Shown here in pieces: positions 13,635 to 19,764 of a stretch of 21,837 bases of DNA. The DNA lies in the NCBI GenBank assembly GCA_007134165.1, contig SLLJ01000233.1, positions 1-21,837 on the forward strand, in the 5' to 3' direction. Made by a program: the position numbers and the translations under genes. How positions within the stretch are numbered: the stretch's first letter is position 1; each line of letters opens with the position of its first letter. The notes beneath the pieces are model-generated. The model made no database searches. It was not told the origin of the DNA and worked only from the letters and a program-made list of their open reading frames with translations. This stretch comes from Nitriliruptoraceae bacterium (GTDB lineage Bacteria > Actinomycetota > Nitriliruptoria > Nitriliruptorales > Nitriliruptoraceae).

Positions 13635-15880
13635 CGGGCCGCGCTGCGCTGTCGGGCCCGCTCCTGCAGGGTCAGCTGACTCTCCACCCCGTGGACGGTT
13701 GGCACCCGGCGCCACACCGCGTCCGGACCGAGCTCCCAGGCCAGCATGTCGTCGGCGAGCGCTACCTCGAGCACTTCCTCGAGCCGGGCCTGCAGTGCCG
13801 GATCCGTGACCGGGGTGAGCGCCTCCACCCGTCGGTCGAGGTTCCGGGGCATCCAGTCGCCCGAGCCGATGAAGTAGTCGTAGCCACGGGCGGGGCTGCC
13901 GAAGCGGTAGACGCGTGAGTGCTCGAGGTAGCGGCCGACCACGGAGCGCACGCGGATGGTCTCCGATCGGCCCGGGACCCCGGGCAGCAGCCCGCAGATG
14001 CCCCGGACCACGAGGTCGACCGGGGTGTTGGTGCTCCCCGCCTCGTACAACGCGTCGATGATGCCCGGGTCGATCAGGCTGTTCATCTTGGCCACGATGC
14101 GGCCGTCGGGTGCTTCGGCCTCGCGACGGATGAGTTCCTCCATCCGGGGTCGGAAGATGGTCGGTGCGGTGACCAGCTTGCGGTAGGTGCGCTGGCGCGA
14201 GTAGCCGGTGAGCACGTTGAACAGGTCGGTGAGATCGGCACCGAGGTCGTGGTCGCAGGTGAGCAGCCCGAGGTCTTCGTAGATGCGGGCGGTCTTGTCG
14301 TTGTAGTTCCCGGTCCCGACGTGCACGTAGCGCACCACGCGGTTGCGCTCGCGGCGGACCACCAGCGAGATCTTGGTGTGGGTCTTGAGCCCGACGACCC
14401 CGTAGGCGACGTGTACGCCGGCCTCCTCCAGCGCGCGGGCCCACTCGATGTTGGCTTCCTCGTCGAAGCGGGCCTTGAGCTCGACCAGCGCGACGACCTG
14501 CTTGCCGCTCTCGGCGGCGTCGACCAGGGCGCGGATGATCGGGCTGCCCGGGCCCGACGTGCGGTACAGCGTCTGCTTGATCGCGAGCACGTTGGGGTCG
14601 TGGGCGGCCTGTTCGACGAAGGCCTGCACCGAGGTGGCGAAGGAGTCGTAGGGGTGCTGGACGAGGATGTCGCCCTCGCGGATGGCGGCGAAGACATCGG
14701 CGCGCTCGCCTGGTGCGGCGGCCAGCGCCGGCTGGGTGGCGGGGACGAACACCTCTTGCTTGAGCTCGGGACGGTCGAGGTCGTACAGGGCCCACAGCCC
14801 CGACAGGTCGAGCGGGCCTGGCAGCGTGTCGACGTCGTCCTCGGTGATCTGCAGTTCGCGCACGAGCAGGGCGAGCACCTCCTCGGTCATGTCCGGCTCG
14901 ACTTCGAGGCGGACCACCCGCCCGAAGCGGCGCCGGGTGAGCTCGAACTCGATCGCCTCGAGCAGATCCTCGGCCTCGTCCTCCTCGATCTCGAGGTCGG
15001 CGTTGCGCGTGACCCGGAACAGGTGCTGCTCGATCACCTCGAGGCCCGGGAAGAGCCGGTCCATGTGTGCCGCGATGATCTGCTCGAGTGGGACGAACCG
15101 CTCGCCGTCGGGCAGCACCACGAACCGGGGCAGGATCGGGGGGATCTTCACCCGCGCGAACCGGCTCTCGGCGCCCGCGTGCTCCTGGACGATCACCGCG
15201 AGGTTGAGCGACAGGTTCGAGATGTAGGGGAAGGGGTGCGCCGGATCCACGGCCAGCGGCGTGAGCACGGGGAAGACCTGCTCCTCGTAGATGCGCACCA
15301 GATAGCCGCGATCACGCTCGCCGAGTTCGTCCCAGTTGGAGTAGCGGATGCCCGCGCGAGCCAGGCGGGGCACGACCTGCTCGTTGAAGATCTCCGCCTG
15401 GCGCAGGGCCAGCTCGGTGACCATCTCGTTGATGGCGGCGAGCTGGTCGGCGGGGGTCACCCCGTCGGCCCCGGATCCGGTCACGCCCGCCGCGACCTGC
15501 TCCTTGAGGCCGGCGACCCGCACCTGGTAGAACTCGTCGAGGTTGGCGGTGAAGATCGCGAGGAACTTCGCCCGCTCGAGCACCGGCAGCGTCGGGTCCT
15601 CGGCGATGGCGAGCACGCGTTCGTTGAACTGCACCCACGACAACTCGCGGTTGAGATAGCGGGTGTCGGCGTGGTCGTGGTGGTGCAGGATGCCAAGGGT
15701 CTGCTGGCGGGGGTGGGGAGGCCGCTCGGGGGGGCGTCCCGGGACCCACACGCCCGGCGGCAGCAGGGCGTCGTGCGGGTTGGTATCGGTCCCAGCAGGG
15801 TCCTGGTGGTCATCCGACAGGCGGCGGTCGAAGAGCAGATCTCCAGCGGGTCCGAGTCCGGCGGTGGCCTCATCCGTCAC
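13631..15880 (-). CDS. ppk1: Polyphosphate kinase 1
   Basis: Reversibly polymerises the ATP gamma-phosphate into inorganic polyphosphate; a membrane-associated enzyme in many bacteria. The 749 residues exceed the E. coli enzyme (688) because of an N-terminal extension of about 70 residues rich in Pro, Asp and His (GILHHHDHADT at 63-73). The conserved core begins YLNRELSWVQFNERVL at 75. The autophosphorylated histidine is H501 in GLKTHTKISL, the second conserved histidine H654 in YLEHSRVYRFG, and VGTGNYNDKTARIYEDLGLLT (521-541) is canonical. The start is GTG 15880 with GAGGAG 7 nt upstream. It is first in a five-gene overlapping operon and divergent from the ferredoxins. The -10-like TAGAGT and a leader hairpin lie upstream. 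Confidence 0.96.
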   Translation of the reverse strand: MTDEATAGLGPAGDLLFDRRLSDDHQDPAGTDTNPHDALLPPGVWVPGRPPERPPHPRQQTLGILHHHDHADTRYLNRELSWVQFNERVLAIAEDPTLPVLERAKFLAIFTANLDEFYQVRVAGLKEQVAAGVTGSGADGVTPADQLAAINEMVTELALRQAEIFNEQVVPRLARAGIRYSNWDELGERDRGYLVRIYEEQVFPVLTPLAVDPAHPFPYISNLSLNLAVIVQEHAGAESRFARVKIPPILPRFVVLPDGERFVPLEQIIAAHMDRLFPGLEVIEQHLFRVTRNADLEIEEDEAEDLLEAIEFELTRRRFGRVVRLEVEPDMTEEVLALLVRELQITEDDVDTLPGPLDLSGLWALYDLDRPELKQEVFVPATQPALAAAPGERADVFAAIREGDILVQHPYDSFATSVQAFVEQAAHDPNVLAIKQTLYRTSGPGSPIIRALVDAAESGKQVVALVELKARFDEEANIEWARALEEAGVHVAYGVVGLKTHTKISLVVRRERNRVVRYVHVGTGNYNDKTARIYEDLGLLTCDHDLGADLTDLFNVLTGYSRQRTYRKLVTAPTIFRPRMEELIRREAEAPDGRIVAKMNSLIDPGIIDALYEAGSTNTPVDLVVRGICGLLPGVPGRSETIRVRSVVGRYLEHSRVYRFGSPARGYDYFIGSGDWMPRNLDRRVEALTPVTDPALQARLEEVLEVALADDMLAWELGPDAVWRRVPTVHGVESQLTLQERARQRSAAR

Positions 15881-15882
15881 GT

Positions 15883-15931
15883 CGGTGCTCCTCGCTGCGC
15901 TGCCCGATGCCCCTCCCGAGACCGAGCACCG
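15883..15931 (-). promoter_or_regulatory. ppk1 leader hairpin overlapping the ribosome-binding site
   Basis: On the minus strand CGGTGCTC (15931-15924) is fully complementary to GAGCACCG (15890-15883), enclosing a 33-nt loop. The right arm overlaps half of the GAGGAG ribosome site (15893-15888) and ends 2 nt before the GTG. The predicted RNA start (about 15933) lies just before the left arm, so the stem would close nearly the whole leader. A possible translational switch; not proven. Confidence 0.4.
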
Positions 15932-15939
15932 GACCCGTT

Positions 15940-15945
15940 ACTCTA
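15940..15945 (-). promoter_or_regulatory. -10-like hexamer (TAGAGT) for the ppk1 operon
   Basis: TAGAGT on the minus strand, 60 nt from the ppk1 GTG, in a CTAG context. It is the only such element upstream of the five overlapping genes, so it probably drives all of them. No clear -35. Confidence 0.48.
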
Positions 15946-15998
15946 GCGGCTGGTCGGATCCGAACTCGCGTGCGAAGGACACCCTGCGCGGCAGTCGC

Positions 15999-16004
15999 TA
16001 GGCT
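15999..16004 (+). promoter_or_regulatory. -10-like hexamer (TAGGCT) for the first ferredoxin gene
   Basis: TAGGCT in a CTAG context, 48 nt before the TTG start. The predicted RNA start near 16011 leaves a leader of about 42 nt that carries an 18-nt hairpin and AGGAGG. No clear -35. Confidence 0.48.
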
Positions 16005-16020
16005 ACGGAAGCACGCGAGC

Positions 16021-16038
16021 GTGGCAGATGAATGCCAC
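16021..16038 (+). promoter_or_regulatory. Leader hairpin abutting the fdxA ribosome site
   Basis: GTGGCA (16021-16026) pairs perfectly with TGCCAC (16033-16038) across the loop GATGAA, and the AGGAGG ribosome site begins at the very next base (16039). It could be an RNA element controlling translation or, as DNA, an 18-bp dyad operator just downstream of the start of transcription. Confidence 0.42.
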
Positions 16039-16052
16039 AGGAGGACGGCACG

Positions 16053-16376
16053 TTGACCTACACCATCGCCGAGCCATGCATCGACGTCAAGGACAAGGCC
16101 TGCGTCGAGGAGTGCCCGGTCGACTGCATGTACGAGGGTGAACGGATGCTCTACATCCACCCTGAGGAGTGCATCGACTGCGGCGCGTGCGAGCCGGTCT
16201 GTCCGGTTGAGGCGATCTTCTACGAGGACGACGTCCCCGACGAGTGGGCGGAGTTCACCCCAATCAACGCCGAGTATTTCTCCGACGATGTCACCGGCTT
16301 GGGTTCGCCGGGCGGCGCCGCGTCAGTGGGGGCCTCGGGGAAGGACCACCCCAAGGTTGCGGCCTGGGAGAGTTGA
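16053..16376 (+). CDS. fdxA: 7Fe ferredoxin (FdxA type), copy 1
   Basis: A 107-residue soluble electron carrier of the [3Fe-4S][4Fe-4S] ferredoxin family. By alignment with Azotobacter FdI, C9, C17 and C50 bind the 3Fe cluster and C21, C40, C43 and C46 the 4Fe cluster; C25 is extra. The C-terminal half (VTGLGSPGGAASVG ... DHPKV) is typical of actinobacterial FdxA. I chose TTG at 16053 because AGGAGG lies 8 nt upstream and the product then begins MTYTIAEPC, parallel to copy 2 (MTYVIAEPC). The ATG at 16032 lies inside the leader hairpin and ahead of the ribosome site, and is unlikely. First gene of a three-gene unit, divergent from ppk1. Partners may include the FrhB-type protein downstream and IspH; this is inference. 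Confidence 0.93.
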   Translation: MTYTIAEPCIDVKDKACVEECPVDCMYEGERMLYIHPEECIDCGACEPVCPVEAIFYEDDVPDEWAEFTPINAEYFSDDVTGLGSPGGAASVGASGKDHPKVAAWES

Positions 16377-16384
16377 TCTCACCG

Positions 16385-16420
16385 CGTGGTGCCCGTCGGC
16401 CGGAGTCGGCGGGCGCCACG
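16385..16420 (+). terminator. 15-bp stem-loop between the two ferredoxin genes
   Basis: Bases 16385-16399 pair without a break with 16406-16420 (12 Watson-Crick and 3 G-U pairs) around the 6-nt loop CCGGAG. It starts 9 nt after the stop of copy 1. No T tract follows, so it may be a partial terminator or an RNA-stabilising processing site that sets unequal expression of the two copies. Confidence 0.55.
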
Positions 16421-16484
16421 TCTGCATTCCAGCGCAGCGATCGCCGTCGGGGAGCATCGAGCAGCGAGCACAGGGAGGGAGCCG

Positions 16485-16811
16485 ATGACCTACGTCATCG
16501 CCGAGCCGTGCATGGACGTCAAGGACACCGCCTGCGTGCAGGAGTGCCCGGTCGACTGCATCTACGAGGGTGATCGGATGCTCTACATCCACCCCGACGA
16601 GTGCATCGACTGCGGGGCGTGCGAACCGGCCTGCCCGGTCGAGGCGATCTTCTACGCCGACGACGTACCGGCAGAGTGGGCGGAGTTCACGGCCGTGAAC
16701 GCCGAGTACTTCGAGTCGGCGGTCACCGGTCTGGGGTCCCCGGGCGGGGCCGCGAGCGTGGGGTCCAGCAAGGTCGACCATCCCAAGGTCGCCGGCTACC
16801 AGATCGCCTGA
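16485..16811 (+). CDS. 7Fe ferredoxin (FdxA type), copy 2
   Basis: A tandem paralogue of the preceding gene, 108 residues. The same seven cluster cysteines are present (C9, C17, C50; C21, C40, C43, C46). In the first 60 residues it differs from copy 1 at nine positions (for example T4V, K15T, E19Q, V49A), mostly charge changes that could tune redox potential or partner choice. Unlike copy 1 it uses ATG, with a strong GGGAGGG ribosome site 5 nt upstream, so it may be translated more efficiently. The leader after copy 1 is 108 bp and contains the strong stem-loop. Its stop shares a base with the methyltransferase start (TGATG). Confidence 0.93.
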   Translation: MTYVIAEPCMDVKDTACVQECPVDCIYEGDRMLYIHPDECIDCGACEPACPVEAIFYADDVPAEWAEFTAVNAEYFESAVTGLGSPGGAASVGSSKVDHPKVAGYQIA

Positions 16812-17515
16812 TGCTGGGGCGCCGTCGCCCGGCGCCGCCCGACGTCGACGCGTTGATCGACGACGAACTCGGTGCGGGGCGTCCCACCGGGTGGTTCGAG
16901 CCACTGTACGCGGCCCTCGGCGGCCGTCAGGAGTTGCTGCCGTGGTACCGCGAGGGCCCGCATCCCTATCTCGAGGGCGGGCTGCCGGTGCCAGCGCCCG
17001 CCACGGCGCTGGTGGTCGGCTGCGGGCTCGGTGACGACGCGGCCTGGCTCGCCGGTCTCGGCTACCGCGTCACGGCCTTCGATCTCGCCCCGACGGCCGT
17101 GCGAGCGGCCGGAGCCCGGCACCCCGACGCCGAGATCGACTGGCGGGTTGCGGACCTGCTCGAGCTCCCCGACGATCTTCGGCCCGCGGACCTCGTGGTG
17201 GAGGTGCACACCGTCGATCACCTGCCCGGGGTGGTACGCGACGCCGCCATGCAGGCCATCGCCACGCTGGTCGCGCCCGGCGGCAGCGCACTGATCGTGA
17301 CCCGGCTGGCGACCAGTCGTGAGGTCGCCGATCGGACGCCGGGCCCGCCCTGGCCGCAGGCGCCCAGCGAACTGGCGGCCTACCGGGCCGGCGGACTGCT
17401 TCGGGTGTCGCTCGAACACCCGGAACCCGACGAGCACGGTTGCCTCGAGGTGCGACTCGTGCTCGGCAGGGCTCCGGTCCCGGGCGAGGACCGCGGCGAC
17501 GCATCGAGTGCGTGA
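16811..17515 (+). CDS. Class I SAM-dependent methyltransferase
   Basis: A 234-residue Rossmann-fold methyltransferase. SAM-binding motif I is ALVVGCGLGDDAAWLA (about residues 66-81), followed by the acidic D91 in VTAFDLAPTAV, motif II-like WRVADLLELPDDLRPADLVVEVHTVDHL (about 111-138) and VAPGGSALIVTR. The aromatic WFEPLYAAL ... PWYREGPHPYLEGG N-terminal region recalls thiopurine-methyltransferase-like enzymes, but the substrate cannot be told. ATG 16811 shares its A with the ferredoxin 2 stop (TGATG), so the two are probably translationally coupled. That is an unusual partner for a ferredoxin. The upstream reading frame overlapping ferredoxin 2 is not used in this call. Confidence 0.85.
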   Translation: MLGRRRPAPPDVDALIDDELGAGRPTGWFEPLYAALGGRQELLPWYREGPHPYLEGGLPVPAPATALVVGCGLGDDAAWLAGLGYRVTAFDLAPTAVRAAGARHPDAEIDWRVADLLELPDDLRPADLVVEVHTVDHLPGVVRDAAMQAIATLVAPGGSALIVTRLATSREVADRTPGPPWPQAPSELAAYRAGGLLRVSLEHPEPDEHGCLEVRLVLGRAPVPGEDRGDASSA

Positions 17516-17557
17516 ACCCGGGGTTGGGTCCCACCGGCGGGCTCGGGTCGCGGTCGT

Positions 17558-17570
17558 CGGGCTCAGCCCG
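17558..17570. terminator. Stop-codon-loop inverted repeat at the end of the FrhB-type gene
   Basis: The 13-mer CGGGCTCAGCCCG is identical to the one at 3821-3833, again with the minus-strand TGA stop as the 3-nt loop of a 5-bp stem. It separates the convergent methyltransferase (stop at 17515) from this gene. Confidence 0.4.
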
Positions 17571-18681
17571 TGGGCAGTACCCCCGGCGCTCGATGGGACT
17601 CGGGGAGCGTGTCACCGGGCCAGCGCTTGCGCGACCAGGTCGACAGCTTGGTCAGCAGGTTCATCGCGACCTCGTCGGTCTCCCCGGGGCGGGCCTCGAT
17701 CAGCCCGGCGTCGAGCGCGCCCTGCAGCCACTCCTCGCCGCGTGCGGTCCGAACGATCGTGAGCGTCCAGGCGTCGTCTGCCCCGATGCCCCCGCAGGAA
17801 ATGTCGGCGTGTTCGGCCGCGAAGTCCGGGCACAGCTTGCAGCCGGGCCGGGTGTGGGGGTGGAAGCGCTTGAGGGGCAGTTCGTGGTAGCCGCCGTCAC
17901 GGGTCCACACCTGGTAGCGGCCCTTGATGTTGATCTTCACCACGTCGGCGATGTCGACCCCGTGTTCGGCGAGCACCTGACGCTGCCCGTCGTAGGTGAA
18001 GGTCTTCGAGCACAGCAGGCCGAGCGTGAGCGCGATCTTGCGCTTGTACTTGTTGACCGCGTATGCCTCGACGGTCCCGTTGATCGACGCCTGGCAGCTC
18101 ATCCCGACCAGGGCGATCTGGCGCAGCTTGGCCTCGTCGGCCTGCTTCATCGCCAGCGGGTTGGCCGAGTAGGTGTAGCGGCTGCCGGCGGTGGCCAGCA
18201 CGTCCTCACGGCTGGTCGCCAGGAACGGTTCGGCGTCGAATGGGCCCCGACCCTCGGTGATCTGCGAGGTCAGCGCGCCGTCGATCCGACCGGTCTCGAG
18301 CCCCCAGATCAGCAGCGTCGAGACCAGCCCGCCGTCCTGACCGGCGGCGTGCACCGCCGCGTCGGTGGCGCGGGTGAGCAGGATCGACCGGGCCGGGCCG
18401 GCGACCTCGGTCTCGGGGTTGCGGGGCCGACCGAACAACACCTGGTCGAGGTCGGTCTCCCAGGCCCGGAACCGGGGGCAGGCCCGGGTGCACATGTCGC
18501 AGCCGCGGTCGCCGATCACGCACTGATCGACACCCATGCCCGCGCCGATCTGCACCGGCTCGTAGTCGTCGGAGTAGCCGAGCACGTCGCGGGGGCAGGC
18601 CATCACACACGCGGCGCAACCGGTACACAGCCCGGTGTCCACCACTTCGCGGTACAACTCCCGCCAGTGCACCTCACCCAC
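17563..18681 (-). CDS. Coenzyme F420 hydrogenase/dehydrogenase beta-subunit (FrhB/FpoF) family protein
   Basis: A 372-residue iron-sulfur flavoprotein of the FrhB/FpoF/FqoF family; relatives move electrons between F420, flavin and iron-sulfur clusters. The N-terminus has two [4Fe-4S] motifs: CTGCAACVMACP (C19, C22, C25, C29) and CDMCTRACP (C61, C64, C68, with C54 nearby). The FrhB core follows with AAGQDGGLVSTLLIWGLE (near 112-130), LVGMSCQASIN (near 192) and CKLCPDFAAEHADISCGGIGADDAW (about 280-305), a conserved Cys-rich flavin/F420 region. The start is GTG 18681 with GGAG 7 nt upstream and a -10-like TAGGGT 30 nt upstream. No hydrogenase large or small subunit is nearby, so it may be a ferredoxin:F420 oxidoreductase, supported by the adjacent ferredoxins. 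That is inference. Confidence 0.85.
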   Translation of the reverse strand: MGEVHWRELYREVVDTGLCTGCAACVMACPRDVLGYSDDYEPVQIGAGMGVDQCVIGDRGCDMCTRACPRFRAWETDLDQVLFGRPRNPETEVAGPARSILLTRATDAAVHAAGQDGGLVSTLLIWGLETGRIDGALTSQITEGRGPFDAEPFLATSREDVLATAGSRYTYSANPLAMKQADEAKLRQIALVGMSCQASINGTVEAYAVNKYKRKIALTLGLLCSKTFTYDGQRQVLAEHGVDIADVVKINIKGRYQVWTRDGGYHELPLKRFHPHTRPGCKLCPDFAAEHADISCGGIGADDAWTLTIVRTARGEEWLQGALDAGLIEARPGETDEVAMNLLTKLSTWSRKRWPGDTLPESHRAPGVLPTG

Positions 18682-18710
18682 GTTGCGTCTCCGTCTTCGG
18701 GTCGCCTCCG

Positions 18711-18716
18711 ACCCTA
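18711..18716 (-). promoter_or_regulatory. -10-like hexamer (TAGGGT) for the FrhB-type gene
   Basis: TAGGGT on the minus strand, immediately after the crotonase stop (18720-18718), in a CTAG context. Predicted leader about 23 nt with GGAG. It suggests the FrhB-type gene has its own promoter although it follows the crotonase gene by only 36 bp. Confidence 0.45.
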
Positions 18717-18717
18717 G

Positions 18718-19419
18718 TCATCCCGCCACCCCGGGGAAGGCGTCGATCAGAGCGCTCACGTCCTCGGCCAGCCCGTCGAGCACCGCCTGGGCGTCGGCGC
18801 GGCGCAGGCGTGCCTTGCTGCCGCCATACGCCTGCGCGGGCAACTGCGCGAGCTGCTGGGCGTGCTCGCGGGCCCGGTCCACCACCGCGTCGGCCGGCAG
18901 CACCTCGTCGACGTAGCCGACCTCACGGGCGGCAGGAGCCGTCAGCCGAGCACCGGTCAGCAGCAGCTGTTCGAAGCGCTCGGTGCGCAGCCGGTGGCGC
19001 GCCAGCGTGATCGCGAACTCGGGCAGTTCGAGGCCGACGGTGGTCTCGATCAGCCCCCAGGCGCCGTCTTCGGCGGCGACGATGTGGTCGCAGGCCAGCG
19101 CCAGCAGCGTGCCCCCAGCCAGCGCATGGCCGGTGGCGGCCGCAACCGTGGGGCGGGGTTCGGTCCACAACCGCATCAGGGCGGCGCCGACCGCCCGCAG
19201 CAGTTCCTCGATCGCCGTTCGGTCACCGGTCTGCATGATCCCGAGGTCGAGTCCGGCGCTGAAGCTGCCGGGCCGGCCGGCCAGGACCACTGCCCGTGCT
19301 TCGCCGGCGTCGTCGAGCGCAGCGGTGAGTTCGGTGCACAGTGCCGGGGTGATGGCGTTGCGTCGGCCGTCGTCCAGGGTCAGGGTCAGCACACCGTCAT
19401 CGAGCGAACGCTCCAGCAT
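18718..19419 (-). CDS. Enoyl-CoA hydratase/isomerase (crotonase) family protein
   Basis: A 233-residue crotonase-fold protein acting on acyl-CoA thioesters. Oxyanion-hole segments are FSAGLDL (residues 53-59) and GHALAGGTLLALACD (97-111). Aligned with rat enoyl-CoA hydratase, the second catalytic glutamate (Glu164) is kept as E125 in WGLIETTVGL, but the first (Glu144) is replaced by L105. Such single-Glu enzymes are often isomerases or other activities rather than hydratases. The family is usually about 250-260 residues, so this is compact. ATG 19419 has AAGGA upstream and a -10-like TAGCGT at 19458-19453. No other beta-oxidation gene adjoins. The pathway is unknown. Confidence 0.88.
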   Translation of the reverse strand: MLERSLDDGVLTLTLDDGRRNAITPALCTELTAALDDAGEARAVVLAGRPGSFSAGLDLGIMQTGDRTAIEELLRAVGAALMRLWTEPRPTVAAATGHALAGGTLLALACDHIVAAEDGAWGLIETTVGLELPEFAITLARHRLRTERFEQLLLTGARLTAPAAREVGYVDEVLPADAVVDRAREHAQQLAQLPAQAYGGSKARLRRADAQAVLDGLAEDVSALIDAFPGVAG

Positions 19420-19452
19420 CGTGGGTCCTTGGTGGTCGTCGGGGGTCCTGCG

Positions 19453-19458
19453 ACGCTA
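19453..19458 (-). promoter_or_regulatory. -10-like hexamer (TAGCGT) for the crotonase gene
   Basis: TAGCGT on the minus strand in a CTAG context, 34 nt from the start ATG. The leader of about 27 nt contains AAGGA. Confidence 0.45.
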
Positions 19459-19595
19459 GTTCATGCCCGCCGGGACATCGTTGCTCGAGCGGCGGGATGG
19501 CGGGCGAAGTCGTGGTCGTGACGGGTGGCCGCCGGCGCGAGGGTCTGGGGTGCGTACAGCCGTGCTGGCTGGGCGGTCAGCGGCCGGTGCCGGCC

Positions 19596-19639
19596 CGCGC
19601 CCGGCTCGCGCCCGGCCCGCGCCCGGCCCGTACCCGACC
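19596..19639. repeat. 11-bp C-rich tandem repeat, four copies
   Basis: Unit CGCGCCCGGCY: copies at 19596-19606, 19607-19617, 19618-19628 and a degenerate one (CGTACCCGACC) at 19629-19639; a further weak copy may precede at 19585. The first three copies are almost identical. Confidence 0.7.
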
Positions 19640-19643
19640 GGTG

Positions 19644-19669
19644 ATCGGGGGATCGGGGGGATCGGGGGG
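19644..19669. repeat. ATCGGGGG(G) tandem repeat, three copies
   Basis: Three ATC-plus-G-run units with G tracts at 19647-19651, 19655-19660 and 19664-19669. The first G tract is also part of a small CCCGA/TCGGG dyad with 19633-19637. Prone to slippage and perhaps to guanine-quadruplex formation, though only three long G tracts are seen. Confidence 0.7.
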
Positions 19670-19758
19670 CACCCGGACGGTCGGCACCTGCAACGTTGGG
19701 ATCGCGTGGGTCGTGCGCGCCGCACGCGCCGAACTCGTGGATGGCCGCTACCTCGGCG

Positions 19759-19764
19759 TAGGCT
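19759..19764 (+). promoter_or_regulatory. -10-like hexamer (TAGGCT) for the lipase gene
   Basis: TAGGCT on the plus strand, identical to the fdxA hexamer, 59 nt before the ATG at 19824. This supports the 19824 start over the longer upstream frame. Confidence 0.42.

Noticed and set aside
13919..15946. Very long plus-strand frame (about 675 codons)
   Set aside because: Antisense to ppk1, which shows every catalytic motif; the plus translation has only acidic, Val- and Gly-rich shadow sequence.
16032..16052. ATG 16032 as start of the first ferredoxin
   Set aside because: It lies in the leader hairpin, before the AGGAGG ribosome site. The TTG at 16053 makes the product parallel to the second copy.
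19644..19669. Guanine-quadruplex in the lipase upstream region
   Set aside because: Only three long G tracts are present, so a standard four-tract intramolecular quadruplex is not clearly supported, although one could be split.
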